From positions 1 to 34,523 of the forward strand of contig JAHBWH010000078.1 of NCBI GenBank assembly GCA_019637115.1: 34,523 nucleotides of DNA, read 5' to 3'. The DNA is from Myxococcales bacterium. Its GTDB lineage: Bacteria; Myxococcota_A; Polyangia; Polyangiales; Houyiibacteriaceae. The notes under the pieces are model-generated. The model was not told the origin of the DNA. It made no database searches and saw nothing but the letters and a program-made list of their open reading frames with translations. Shown here one piece after another: positions 22,511-31,851 of this stretch. The position numbers and the translations under genes were made by a program. The number at the start of each line of letters is the position of its first letter. Position 1 is the stretch's first letter.

Positions 22511-24126
22511 GTGCGGACCTCGAGCTTTCTCTTCGTCGTGGCGGTGGTGTGCGGACTCGGGCTCGTGCCCGCCACCGCGAACGCCGCCCCGCTGATCAGC
22601 ACCTTTGGCGACCCCGCGGGCTTCGGCGGGTCGTCCCTGCCCGCCAACGACGACGGCTCGTCACCCGTCATCGATCTGACCGCCGCCTTCCCCGGCGGGC
22701 TCAACTTCTTCGGCGGCCCGTACACGTCAACACGAACGGCAACATCACGTTCGCGGGGGCGCTGCCCACGTACACCCCCAACCCCTTCCCAGTCGCGTCG
22801 CGACCGATGATCGCGCCCTATTGGGGCGACGTCGACATCCGCCCCGCGCGCAGCGCGACGAGCAACCAGGTCTACTGGCACCTCCAACCCGGCCTGATGG
22901 TCGTGACCTGGCACAACGTCGGCTACTACAACCAGCGCACGAACCTGCGGATGGACTTCCAGATGCTGCTCCGCAACGCGCTCGGCTGCGGGATGGGCGA
23001 TTTCGACGTGGAGTTCCGCTACAACCGCTGCGAGTGGACCACCGGTGACGCCAGCGGCGGCTCGGGTGGCTTCGGCGGGACCCCGGCCCAGGCCGGCTTC
23101 GACGCCGGCAACGGCACCGACTTCGTCGAGATCCCGGGCTCGCGGACGATGGCGATCCTGAACCTCTGCACGACGTCGAACGTCGGCGAGCCCGGCATCT
23201 GGCGCTTCTCCGTGCGCGGCGGCGCTATCGACTGCCCCGACGCCGGCGCGCCCTGCGACACGGGGATGCAAGGCGCCTGCGCCATCGGCGTCACGCAATG
23301 CGTGGGGCGCGACATCGTCTGCGCGCCGGTCGGTCGCCCGTCCGCCGAGCGCTGCGACGGAATCGACAACGACTGCGACGGGAGCATCGACGACGGCGAC
23401 CTCTGCGGTGGCCTCGACGTCTGCGTGCGCGGCACCTGCGTCCCGCCGTGCTTCGAGGGCGGCTGCCTCGCGGGCGAGACCTGCACGACCGAGGGCATCT
23501 GCGTCGAGACCGCGTGCGCCGACGTGACCTGCCCCGCGGGGGAGCGCTGCCGGGGTGGCGTGTGTGTCGGCGCGTGCGAGGGCATCGTCTGCCCCTACGA
23601 CCGCCAATGCGTCGCGGGCCGCTGCATCGACCTCTGCGACGTGCTCACGTGCGGCGAGGGCGAGATCTGCGTCGAGGGTGAGTGCCGGCCGCAATGCCCG
23701 TGCACGCCGTGCGCCGACGGCGAGGTCTGCCTCGCGGACGGGAGCTGCGAGTCGCTCGGCTGCGACATCGTGATCTGCGACCCAGGCTTCTATTGCTCGG
23801 GCGGGAGCTGCCTCGACGCCTGCGCGGGCGCCGTCTGCCCGGCAGGCCAGGCGTGCGTCGCGGGTGATTGCGTGGACGCGGTGGATCCGGGGCCGGATCC
23901 GACAGCGGACGCAGGCGGCCCCGGTCCGGTCCCCGGGACCGACGCGGGCGGCGGCGAGGTGGGCATCGACGGCGGCGCCGGCGGTGACGTCGACGGCGGG
24001 CGGACCCCAGGGACCGCAGGCGAGCCTGGCTGCGGTTGCGCGGTGATCGGCGAGCGAGAGGCCTCGGGCGCGCTCTGGCTCGCTGGGATGGTCCTCGCGA
24101 CGCTCCTGCGCCGGCGGCGGCGCTGA
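22511..24126 (+). pseudogene. NIDO/Cys-rich repeat MYXO-CTERM surface protein, frameshifted near 22,725
   Basis: The GTG at 22511 follows GGAGG (22501-22505) and opens a signal peptide (RTSSFLFVVAVVCGLGLVPATANA). The frame then gives ISTFGDPAGFG...LNFFGGPYTS and runs into unrelated sequence. The next frame begins VNTNGNITFAGALP and continues to 24126. Joined, they form a NIDO-type domain (usually FFG..Y..VYVNxNGNITF), a MopE-like CDGIDNDCDGSIDDGDLC motif, ~12 CxxxxxC/GxCV repeats, a Gly/Asp linker and a MYXO-CTERM tail (CGCAVIG...LWLAGMVLATLL-RRRRR). The defect is a loss of one base or ten bases; a ten-base loss between ACGTC-like repeats would remove the VYV part. It may be real decay or a sequence error. 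Confidence 0.8.
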
Positions 24127-24166
24127 AGACGAAGACGAAGACGAGAAGAAGCGGACGACGGAGACG

Positions 24167-24880
24167 ATGATGACGACGACACGCTGGCTCTGCGTCGCCG
24201 TGATGGTGGCGGTCCTCGGCGGCTGCGGCGACGACGACGATGACGGCGGCGCTCGGCCCGACTCGGGCTCGAGCGGCGTCGACGCGAGCACGCTCCCCGA
24301 CGGCGCGACGCCGCCGCCGACCGACGGCGGCGGCGGCACCACCGACGCCTGCGTGCCGATGATCGAGATCTGCGGCGACCGCATCGACCAGAACTGCAAC
24401 GGCCGCGACCAGGCGTGCGGCGACAACGACGGCGACGGGATCGAAGCCTGTCGGGCGGGCGACGACCTGACGCGCTGCGACTGCGACGACTCCCGGGCCG
24501 ACGTCTATCCGCCCTTCAACGGGCTCCCAGGCGCGCCCGAGCTCTGCGACGGGGTCGACAACGACTGCAACGGCCGCATCGACGAATCCGCCGAGTGCTG
24601 CGACGGCTGCGCGAGCCTCGACAACCGCCGGCGGGCCGACTGGTGCAACCTCGACGGCGTCTGCGACTGCTCGACCGCGCCAGGCGTCGGCCCCTGCCCC
24701 GCCGGACAGACCTGCTGCGCCGTCGGCTGTGTCGACACGCAGACCAGCTTCGACCATTGCGGCGCGTGCAACACGCGTTGCACCACCGGCGCAGATCGAT
24801 GCGTCGGTGGCGACTGCCGCTGCGGCGCGAACGCGGCCTGCGACTTCGTCTACACCTGCTCGTCGGGGAGCTGCAACTGA
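24167..24880 (+). CDS. Lipoprotein with MopE-type Cys/Asp-rich metal-binding-like motifs
   Basis: A 237-residue lipoprotein with lipobox VLGGC (C20) and an Asp/Gly/Thr-rich linker. Two motifs of the MopE copper-binding-like type follow: ICGDRIDQNCNGRDQACGDNDGDG and LCDGVDNDCNGRIDESAECC. A compact Cys-rich module comes last (CPAGQTCCAVGCVDT...HCGACNTRCTTGADRC). Cysteines are numerous and evenly spaced, so disulphides are likely. The gene follows the frameshifted NIDO gene by 40 purine-rich bases, and GGAGA before ATG 24167 may serve as the ribosome binding site. Surface or periplasmic location; function unknown. Confidence 0.85.
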   Translation: MMTTTRWLCVAVMVAVLGGCGDDDDDGGARPDSGSSGVDASTLPDGATPPPTDGGGGTTDACVPMIEICGDRIDQNCNGRDQACGDNDGDGIEACRAGDDLTRCDCDDSRADVYPPFNGLPGAPELCDGVDNDCNGRIDESAECCDGCASLDNRRRADWCNLDGVCDCSTAPGVGPCPAGQTCCAVGCVDTQTSFDHCGACNTRCTTGADRCVGGDCRCGANAACDFVYTCSSGSCN

Positions 24881-24884
24881 CGCC

Positions 24885-26027
24885 CTAGCGGATCTCTGAG
24901 TGGATCCCCGGCCAGCGGGCGGCCTCGCGGCGGCGCTCGAAGCGCAGGCCGCGGCCGTGCGGGCGTACGCGGCGGTAGCCGCAGAGGTGCATGAGCCCGA
25001 TCACGCCGGGTGGTGGGCGCCGGAGGGTCGTCCGGAAGGCGCCGGCTGGCTCGCGCACCACGCCCGGCAGCGCCGCGACCCACCGCTCCGCGCGCAGCCG
25101 CCGCGCGACCGTCGACACGTGGAGCCAGAGCGGGGCGACGCTCCGGGCGAGGAAGAAGCCGTCTTCGCCCTGTGGCTGGTAGCGCGGCATGAGCAGGAGC
25201 GCGTCCTCGGGGGCCACGATCGGCCCGAGCCGATCGCGCGCGAGCAGCGCCCCGCGGCGCACGGGGACGAAGCTCCGGAACCCTGGCTGCATCTCGAAGT
25301 CGTCGCCGGGCCGCACGACGTGGCGGTGACGGATCTCGAGCACGCGAGGCAACGCGTCGGTGGAGAGGCGCGCCGTCGCGTGCGCGAGCGTCGCCGCGTC
25401 GAAGGACGCGACGCCGAGCCGATGGAGCACGAGCTGGAGCGCCGCCTCGTGCGCCGAGACCGAGGCGGGGTCGTCGTGACGTCCGCCCTCGACCGCGACG
25501 CCGAGGTGGCCGCGCTCGACGAGCCAGCCGAGCATCGTCCCCTCGATGATCTCCTCGAGGCCGAGCACCAGCGGCAGCCTCACGGCGAGCGCGAGCTCGC
25601 GGTTGGCGAGCGTGTCGGCGGCGCAGACGAACGCGGGAGAGTCCCCCGACGTCGTGTGTAGATCGAGGAAGACGAGCGGCTCCCCCGGTGACACGCGCTC
25701 GAGCGAGACGAAGAGCCGCGCCAGCTCCGCCTGCTCGCGGTCTTCGTGCTCGAGCGCCTCGATCGTGTGCGCCGGGGCGTCGAGCCAGGGCGCGATCGCC
25801 TCCGCCTCCCACGCGCGGTTCAGGTCGCGACGGAGGAAGCGCCGCCCCGCCGCGCGGGCCCGCTGGTTCCCCTCGACGACGAGCACGCGACCGCGCAGCG
25901 CGCCGAGGCCGCTCACGACGCGCTCGGCCGCGACGAGCCCGGCCGGCTCGTTGCCGTGGATGGCCCCCGTCACGACCAACGTCGGCCCCGCCTCGCCCCG
26001 TCGATCGATCCAGACCCGCGAGCGCAT
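24885..26027 (-). CDS. Succinylglutamate desuccinylase/aspartoacylase-family (M14-like) hydrolase
   Basis: A 380-residue zinc hydrolase. The zinc site is H24 and E27 (GAIHGNEPAG) with H124 (DLHTTSGDSP), substrate residues lie in RRDLNRAW, and the catalytic Glu is E180 (VAVEGGRHDD). The family removes acyl or amino-acid groups from amide-linked substrates such as N-succinylglutamate, N-acetylaspartate or gamma-linked peptides. A ~100-residue C-terminal extension (from ~280, with PGFRSFVPVRRGALLA) is longer than in AstE. Its ATG overlaps the stop of the GCS2-CBS gene (TGATG), so the two work together, plausibly making and trimming an amide-linked metabolite (inference). It ends four bases from the convergent lipoprotein gene. 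Confidence 0.88.
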   Translation of the reverse strand: MRSRVWIDRRGEAGPTLVVTGAIHGNEPAGLVAAERVVSGLGALRGRVLVVEGNQRARAAGRRFLRRDLNRAWEAEAIAPWLDAPAHTIEALEHEDREQAELARLFVSLERVSPGEPLVFLDLHTTSGDSPAFVCAADTLANRELALAVRLPLVLGLEEIIEGTMLGWLVERGHLGVAVEGGRHDDPASVSAHEAALQLVLHRLGVASFDAATLAHATARLSTDALPRVLEIRHRHVVRPGDDFEMQPGFRSFVPVRRGALLARDRLGPIVAPEDALLLMPRYQPQGEDGFFLARSVAPLWLHVSTVARRLRAERWVAALPGVVREPAGAFRTTLRRPPPGVIGLMHLCGYRRVRPHGRGLRFERRREAARWPGIHSEIR

Positions 26028-27928
26028 CAACGGCCCAGCACCTGCGCGGTCAGCTCGAGCAGATCCCGCTCGGTGACGATCCCGACGAGGCGCTCCCCAT
26101 CGACCACCGCGAGGGCGCTCACGCCCCGCTCGAGCAGCCGCGCGAGCGCGAGCTCGGCGGGCTCGTCGGGCCCGACGGTCGGCGGCGCCGGCTGCATCAC
26201 CTCGCGGACCGTCCGCGGTCGATCGTGGCGACCGAGGAGCTCGAAGAGGTCGCGGTGCGTGATCATCCCGCACAACCTCCCCTCGCCGTCCTCGACCGGC
26301 ACGTGCCGGACGTGGCGCCACCCCATCACGCTCGCCGCGAGGTCGACCGCGTCCTCCACCCGCAGCGTGAAGAGATCGCTCGACATGATGTCGCGGACGC
26401 GCGGCGCCGCGCGCGGCGCGATCGTGACCTCGACGTCGGCGCAGTCCGGCCACTCGTGGATCGGACGGTCGTTCGCCTGCGCGGTCGCGAGGGCCGCGAC
26501 GAGCCGCTCGCTCCGCGCGGGCGCCCGCGCGCCCCCGAACGCGCGATGCCCCTCGAGCAGCCAGCTCGCGAGCGTGCGTCGCTTGCCCACCCGCGCGTCG
26601 ATCACGTCGAGGTAGGCGTCGGCCTCCGCCGCGTCGACGCCCGCGTGCCGCAGCCCCTCGCGCGCCAGGGGCACGAGGTGCTCGCGGAGCATCTCCTGCG
26701 CGCCCCCGCGCCGACCGTCGGGCAGCGCGAGCTCCGAGCCGAGCCCCGTGCGCGCGACGGCGAGGAAACCCTCCCGGACCGCCTCGAAGGGCATCCGCGC
26801 GGCGGGGTCGCCCCACGTCTCGTGCGCCCCGATCATCAGCCCGTAGAAGAGCGCGGCGTTCGCGACCTCGTCCATCAAGCTCGGCCCCGCGGGCAAGACG
26901 CGGTTCTCGATGCGGAGGTGGGCCCGCGTGCGGCCCGCCTCGTCGACGTGCACCCCGTAGCACCCACGGTTCCACCGCCACACCGTGCCCGCGTGGAGCC
27001 GGAGCGCGCGCAGCATCGGCACCTCGCCCGCGTCGAGCCGCGCCTCCGCGTCGTCGGGCGCGTCGTTGGTGACGAGCACGCGATGCCGCGAGACGTCCTC
27101 GCGGAAGCGCTCGAGGACGGAGTCGCGCACCCAAGACTCCCCGAAGCTGACACGCGCCGGCGCCCCGCGCGCCCGATGCGCCTCGGACCTCCCGTCGACC
27201 GATTGGCGGAAGAGCGCGATGCGGGTCTCGCGCCAGAGGCGCCGGTCGAAGAGCAAGGGCGAGCCGGCCGCCGCCGCGAGCAGCGGCGCCGACGCCCACT
27301 GCGCGACGTTGTAGAGGGCCGCGAAGCGCTCGGGATCGACCTGCAGGTGGAGCTGAAAGCTCGTGTTGCACGCCTCGAGCATCACGCTCGAGCAGCTCAG
27401 CGCGAGCTCGTCGACGCCCTCGATGTGCACCGGCGCGTCGCTCCCGCCGCGCGCGCGTCGCGTCGCGTCGTCGAGCAGCGTGTAGCGTGTGCCCGGCGAG
27501 AAATTCGTGGGCTCGAGGTCGGCGCGCTCCAGCGTCGGCAAGATGCCGACGAGCACCACGCGGGCGCCGACGCTCGCCGCGTGCGCCCGCGCGACGTCGA
27601 CCACCTCGCGGAGCTCCGCGTGCAGCGCGCCCAGGCTGCCGCCCGCGAGCGGCCGCGGGCTGAGGTTCGCCTCGAGGTTGAAGCGCGCGATCTCGGGCGT
27701 GAGCCGGGGGTCGGCACAGCGCGAGAGGATCTGCGGCCCCACCGGCGCGGCGCGCCCGCGGTCGTCGACGAGGAAGAGCTCCTGCTCGGCGCCGATCCGG
27801 GTGACGCCGCGCTCGACGACGTCGGTCGAGAGCAGCCGCTCGAGCGCGCGGAGATCGCCGAGCAGGGTCGCCGTGAAGCGGGCCACCCGCTCCTCGTCGA
27901 GCGCATCGAAGACGTTCGGGTCCCCCAT
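26027..27928 (-). CDS. Glutamate-cysteine ligase (GCS2)-type amidoligase fused to a CBS pair
   Basis: A 633-residue protein. Residues ~40-500 form a GCS2-like ATP-dependent carboxylate-amine ligase, with GAEQELFLVDD (E48, E50), FNLEANLSPRPL, ACNTSFQLHLQVD, GSPLLFDRRLWRETR, HLRIENRVLP and MIGAHETW. Residues 512-565 and 572-633 are two CBS domains (RDIMSSDLFTLRVEDAVDLA; REVMQPAPPTVGPDEPAE) which usually bind adenosyl nucleotides. The fusion suggests that ligase activity responds to energy charge or a nucleotide signal. The actual substrates are unknown; the family includes gamma-glutamylcysteine and other amino-acid ligases. It leads a two-gene operon with the aspartoacylase-like gene. A TACAGT box lies nine bases before the ATG, inside the divergent region shared with pyrD. 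Confidence 0.9.
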   Translation of the reverse strand: MGDPNVFDALDEERVARFTATLLGDLRALERLLSTDVVERGVTRIGAEQELFLVDDRGRAAPVGPQILSRCADPRLTPEIARFNLEANLSPRPLAGGSLGALHAELREVVDVARAHAASVGARVVLVGILPTLERADLEPTNFSPGTRYTLLDDATRRARGGSDAPVHIEGVDELALSCSSVMLEACNTSFQLHLQVDPERFAALYNVAQWASAPLLAAAAGSPLLFDRRLWRETRIALFRQSVDGRSEAHRARGAPARVSFGESWVRDSVLERFREDVSRHRVLVTNDAPDDAEARLDAGEVPMLRALRLHAGTVWRWNRGCYGVHVDEAGRTRAHLRIENRVLPAGPSLMDEVANAALFYGLMIGAHETWGDPAARMPFEAVREGFLAVARTGLGSELALPDGRRGGAQEMLREHLVPLAREGLRHAGVDAAEADAYLDVIDARVGKRRTLASWLLEGHRAFGGARAPARSERLVAALATAQANDRPIHEWPDCADVEVTIAPRAAPRVRDIMSSDLFTLRVEDAVDLAASVMGWRHVRHVPVEDGEGRLCGMITHRDLFELLGRHDRPRTVREVMQPAPPTVGPDEPAELALARLLERGVSALAVVDGERLVGIVTERDLLELTAQVLGR

Positions 27929-27937
27929 CTCCGTGCG

Positions 27938-27943
27938 ACTGTA
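27938..27943 (-). promoter_or_regulatory. TANNNT -10-like box (TACAGT) for the amidoligase operon
   Basis: TACAGT on the minus strand ends nine bases before the ATG at 27928, predicting a leader of about two bases. GGAG abuts the ATG, too close to act as a Shine-Dalgarno. Confidence 0.35.
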
Positions 27944-27956
27944 CTACCAACCACTT

Positions 27957-28150
<194 letters not shown>

Positions 28151-28185
28151 AGGGGCCGGGGGCGTGCCCGCCCCGACTTTTCTCG

Positions 28186-28191
28186 TAGGCT
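28186..28191 (+). promoter_or_regulatory. TANNNT -10-like box (TAGGCT) for pyrD
   Basis: TAGGCT ends nine bases before the pyrD ATG, predicting a leader of about three bases. No Shine-Dalgarno is present. Confidence 0.35.
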
Positions 28192-28200
28192 CCGGCCCGC

Positions 28201-29337
28201 ATGTTCTACCGCCACGTCGCGCGCCCGCTGCTCTACCGACTGGACGCCGAGCGCGCCCACCACCTCGCCTTCGGCGCGCTCCGGGCGGCGACCGAGGCGC
28301 CCGGCGTCATCGAGGCCCTCCGCGCGCGCTTCGCCCCGCGCGATCCTGTGCTCGTCACCGAGACCCTCGGCCTGCGCTTCCCCGGCCCCGTCGGTTTGGC
28401 CGCGGGCTTCGACAAGGACGCCGTCGGCTTCGACGCGCTCGGCGCGGTCGGCTTCGGCTTCGTCGAGGTCGGCACGCTCACCGGAGAGCCGCAGCCGGGC
28501 AACCCGAAGCCGCGCCTCTTCCGGCTCCCCGCCGACCGCGCGCTCCTCAACCGGATGGGCTTCAACAACGGAGGCTCGGAGGCCGCCGCGCCGCGCCTCG
28601 CCGCGCGGCGCCGCCCCGGCCCCATCCTCGGGGTGAACATCGGCAAGACCAAGCTCGTCCCCGAAGAGCGCGCGATCGAGGACTACGTCCTGAGCACGCG
28701 GCGCCTCGGCCCCCACGCCGACTATTTCGTCGTGAACGTCTCTTCCCCGAACACACCGGGGCTGCGGGATCTGCAAGCCGTCGACAAGCTCCGGCCGCTG
28801 CTGCGCGCCGTCCGCGCCACGCTCGACGAGGTCGGCCCCCCGCGTCGGGGCGTCGACGAGAAGGGTCGCGCGAGCGCCGCCAAGGGCCGCGTACCCCTCC
28901 TCGTGAAGATCGCGCCCGATCTGGCCGACGCCGACGTCGACGCCGTCGCGGACCTCGCCCTCGAGCTCGGGCTCGATGGGCTCATCGCCACCAACACGAC
29001 GATCCGGCGCGACGGCCTCGTCACGCCCTCCACCACCGTCGAGGCGCTCGGCGCGGGCGGGATCAGCGGCGCGCCGGTCGCCGCGCGCAGCCTCGCCGTG
29101 CTGCGGCGCCTCCACGCGCGCGTTCAGGGCCGCTGCGTGTTGATCTCGGTCGGCGGGATCGAGACACCCGCGCAGGCCTGGGAGCGCATCCGTGCGGGCG
29201 CGACCCTCGTGCAGATCTACACGGGCTTCGTCTACGAGGGCCCCACGCTCCCCGCGCGCCTGCACGAGGGCCTCGCCGAGCTCGCGCGTCGTGAGGGCTT
29301 CGCGCGTGTCCAAGACGCCGTCGGCACGGAGACCTGA
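28201..29337 (+). CDS. pyrD: Dihydroorotate dehydrogenase (quinone), class 2
   Basis: A 378-residue FMN enzyme that oxidises dihydroorotate to orotate with membrane quinone, the fourth step of pyrimidine synthesis. The N-terminal helix pair ([21 protein letters not shown]) is the membrane-associating part typical of class 2. Family motifs are [34 protein letters not shown], the catalytic Ser in [11 protein letters not shown] (~181-182), [12 protein letters not shown] and SVGGI, with YTGFVYEGP near the end. A basic insertion of about 18 residues (~212-230) interrupts the region before [11 protein letters not shown]. The end of the gene is duplicated: a 22-base unit including the stop is repeated immediately after. 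Confidence 0.97.
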   Translation: MFYRHVARPLLYRLDAERAHHLAFGALRAATEAPGVIEALRARFAPRDPVLVTETLGLRFPGPVGLAAGFDKDAVGFDALGAVGFGFVEVGTLTGEPQPGNPKPRLFRLPADRALLNRMGFNNGGSEAAAPRLAARRRPGPILGVNIGKTKLVPEERAIEDYVLSTRRLGPHADYFVVNVSSPNTPGLRDLQAVDKLRPLLRAVRATLDEVGPPRRGVDEKGRASAAKGRVPLLVKIAPDLADADVDAVADLALELGLDGLIATNTTIRRDGLVTPSTTVEALGAGGISGAPVAARSLAVLRRLHARVQGRCVLISVGGIETPAQAWERIRAGATLVQIYTGFVYEGPTLPARLHEGLAELARREGFARVQDAVGTET

Positions 29338-29359
29338 CGCCGTCGGCACGGAGACCTGA
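29316..29359 (+). repeat. 22-bp tandem duplication spanning the pyrD stop codon
   Basis: The 22 bases 29316-29337, ending in the pyrD TGA, are repeated exactly at 29338-29359, and the first eight bases start a third copy at 29360. The first copy supplies the last codons and stop; the second is noncoding. The 155-base gap to the next gene holds nothing else I can identify. Confidence 0.9.
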
Positions 29360-29492
29360 CGCCGTCGCGCCTTTCGGAACGCGTCCCCGCGCATCACCGT
29401 CGTAAAAGCGCGCTCGGCGGTCTTCGAGATCGTCGTCGCTCGCCACGAGCGCACTCACCAAGCCCCCGACACCCTCCCCACGGACGTCGAGC

Positions 29493-31592
29493 TCAGCGCG
29501 AGAGGTCGAGGCGCACGGGCGTCGCGATCCACGTGCCGGGGTCGACGCCGAGCTCGCCCTCGTTCGCCGCGCCCCAGCACCGCACCGCGCCCTCTTCGAC
29601 CAGCGCGCACGTATGGGCCATGCCGACCGCGAGCGCGCTGGCGACCCCGAGCCCCTCTACCCGCACGGGCGCGGCCGAGACGAAGTCACGAGGTCGCGCG
29701 AGCTGCCCCGAGGCGTTCGAGCCCCAACACCAGACCTCGCCCGACTCCGATCGCCCGCACGAGTGCAGGAGCCCGGCGGCCACCTCGACGAGCGGCGGGG
29801 TCGCGAGGTCCACCCAGCGCTGCTCCTGTCGGCAGGTGACGACCAGGTTCTCGCGTCGAACACACGGCCGGTGCGTCGTCACGAGCTCGATGGCGTCCTC
29901 CGGCGCGTCGAAGGTCTCCTTCACGGTGAACACGCCGGTCAGCGACGAGTACGCGACGCGGGTGATCTGCCCAGGCCCGCCGACGAAGAGATCACTCCCA
30001 GCGCTCGCCAGCCAGCGCGCGCCCGTGATCTCCGGCGCCCGATCCCACTCGGCGCGCCGACGGCACTCGAGCGCGCCCTCGCTGGTCAATCGACACGGCT
30101 GAGAGCCCTCGAGCACGCGCCCCTCGATCGTCTCGCTCGGGCAGCGGAGGCTCTCGCCGAAGCGCGCGCAGACGCGCCCTCCGAACGAGACCGGGACGGC
30201 CTCGCTCGGGGCGTCGATCGGTGCCGGTCGCCAGGGCTCGGCGCGCCTGTCCGTGCTCGACGCGGGGCCCCAGCATCGCCAGCCGCTGCTCGTGCGCGCG
30301 CACGTGCGCTGGCGGAGCGCCACGATCGCCTGCGCGCGGAGGCCCGCGACCTCGACGGGCGCGACGGCCTCGCGCTGGCGCGACGCGCCGAGCGCGCCGT
30401 CCGCCGCCGAGCCCCAACAGAACAGCGCGCCCTCCGCGTCGAGCGCGCACGCGTGGCTCGCGCCGACGACGACGCGGCGGGGCTCGGCGACGGCGGGGAA
30501 GCCGGGCTCGGCTGGCGTGTAGGGGCGCGCGTCGGATGCCACGCCCGCGCGCCCGAGCCGGCCGTAGCGTGGGTCGCCCACGCACTCGACGCGTCCGGCG
30601 CGCAGCCCGCAGCCGAAGGGCTCGGTCGACGAGAAGGCGAAGGCGTCGAAGCCATCGAAGCGACGCACCCGAGCAGAGCCGCGGTCCGGGAGGTCGACGC
30701 CGAAGGCCCAGTCGCCCCCCCAGCACCGCGCCTCACCCGCCTCGTCCCACGCGCAGGCCAGATCAGCGCCGACCGCGACCCGCGCGGCGCCGCTCACGCC
30801 GCGCACGTTCGACGGTCGAACCCGCTCCGCCGGATCGCCCCACTCCTCCCAGCAGCGGATCCCGCCGCCCTCGAGGCGCGCGCAGGCGGCCCCCTCCGAC
30901 ATGGCGAGGTCGACCGCGCCAGCGATCGTGAGGCGCCTCAGCGGACGCGTGGACTCCGCGAGGAAGTCCCAACAGATCACGCGATCCTCGCCCCCGAGCG
31001 CGCAGACGACCGTGCTCGACGCCGCGAGCGCGCGCACGCCGCCCTCGACCGCGAAGCGCAAGCCGTCCCGCCTGCGCGCGTCGAGGAAGGCGGTCTCGCG
31101 ACGGTCGACGCACTCGGGGTCTCCTTGGCATCGCGCTTCCCATCGCGCGCTCGCGGCCTCGTGGCCGACCGTCTCGGCGGCCTCGCCGAAGCAGCGCACG
31201 TCAGGGCCCTCGCGCGCCGCCAAGCAGACCGCGCCCGGCAACGCGGCGAGGAGGTCGGCCTCCACGCTCGGCAGCTCGCTCGGCGGGGTGCCGGCGCACT
31301 GGAGGCGACGCGCGACCAAGGCGCAGGTGAAGGTGTCGCCCGCGGCGAGCGCGCCAGCGGTCTGCCCCTCGACCCCGTCCGCCCGCGGGTTGTCGTCCGG
31401 GGCCACGTCCGAGGCTTCCGTCGATGCGGTCGGTGGCGCCTCCGTCGACGGTCCTTCCGGCGATGCCGTCGCCGACACCTCCGGCGTGGACGCCGCCGAC
31501 TCGCTCGCGCTGGTCGGCGTCGTGGCGGGCGCCGCGTCGTCTCCACACGCGCTCGCGAAGAGCGCCGCGATCATCCACCCCCATCGCTTCAT
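29493..31592 (-). CDS. RCC1-repeat lipoprotein
   Basis: A 699-residue lipoprotein with signal peptide MKRWGWMIAALFASAC (C16). A Ser/Thr/Ala/Glu-rich linker of ~70 residues follows, then RCC1-like beta-propeller repeats recognised by recurring CAL/CA...(V/I)xCWG signatures (IRCWEEWGD, ARCWGGDW, LFCWGSAADG, WRCWGPAS, VWCWGSNASG, VRCWGAANEG). The middle repeats are degenerate. Bacterial RCC1 proteins usually bind proteins or ligands at the surface and are not GTPase exchange factors. Start ATG 31592 is preferred; ATG 31604 adds four residues. The upstream region carries a MITE-like element, so its promoter may have been reshaped. The product is probably anchored in the outer membrane. Confidence 0.85.
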   Translation of the reverse strand: MKRWGWMIAALFASACGDDAAPATTPTSASESAASTPEVSATASPEGPSTEAPPTASTEASDVAPDDNPRADGVEGQTAGALAAGDTFTCALVARRLQCAGTPPSELPSVEADLLAALPGAVCLAAREGPDVRCFGEAAETVGHEAASARWEARCQGDPECVDRRETAFLDARRRDGLRFAVEGGVRALAASSTVVCALGGEDRVICWDFLAESTRPLRRLTIAGAVDLAMSEGAACARLEGGGIRCWEEWGDPAERVRPSNVRGVSGAARVAVGADLACAWDEAGEARCWGGDWAFGVDLPDRGSARVRRFDGFDAFAFSSTEPFGCGLRAGRVECVGDPRYGRLGRAGVASDARPYTPAEPGFPAVAEPRRVVVGASHACALDAEGALFCWGSAADGALGASRQREAVAPVEVAGLRAQAIVALRQRTCARTSSGWRCWGPASSTDRRAEPWRPAPIDAPSEAVPVSFGGRVCARFGESLRCPSETIEGRVLEGSQPCRLTSEGALECRRRAEWDRAPEITGARWLASAGSDLFVGGPGQITRVAYSSLTGVFTVKETFDAPEDAIELVTTHRPCVRRENLVVTCRQEQRWVDLATPPLVEVAAGLLHSCGRSESGEVWCWGSNASGQLARPRDFVSAAPVRVEGLGVASALAVGMAHTCALVEEGAVRCWGAANEGELGVDPGTWIATPVRLDLSR

Positions 31593-31642
31593 GCCGCGGA
31601 ACATGGCCGCGCACGTTGCCCACGCGCAACCCTTCGGAGCCA

Positions 31643-31786
31643 ACCCGAGGTTCGTCCGGGTATCCGCGGCCAAGGGCGCGGTTCTCGCTCGCCGACCTCC
31701 TCGAACGGGCTTCGGCCTGTCCAACGCCTGCGCGGCAAACCACCTCCCCCCCGATCCTCCACGGCGACACGGAACGAACTTCAGTC
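31643..31786 (-). mobile_element. MITE-like element, copy 1
   Basis: A ~144-base segment with degenerate terminal inverted repeats: ACCCGAGGTTCGTCCGG at the left and GGAACGAACTTC at the right. Its sequence is nearly the reverse complement of 33878-34023, sharing the long core GCGCAGGCGTTGGACAGGCC on the complement. It contains no transposase. It sits 51 bases upstream of the RCC1 lipoprotein gene and 65 bases upstream of the small-subunit gene, in their divergent promoter region. The ends are worn compared with copy 2. Confidence 0.8.
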
Positions 31787-31851
31787 TGGTGGCACGAGCG
31801 CCGAACCGGATTCGCTTGAGCGCGCGACCGCGAACGCCGATCCTCGCCCTC

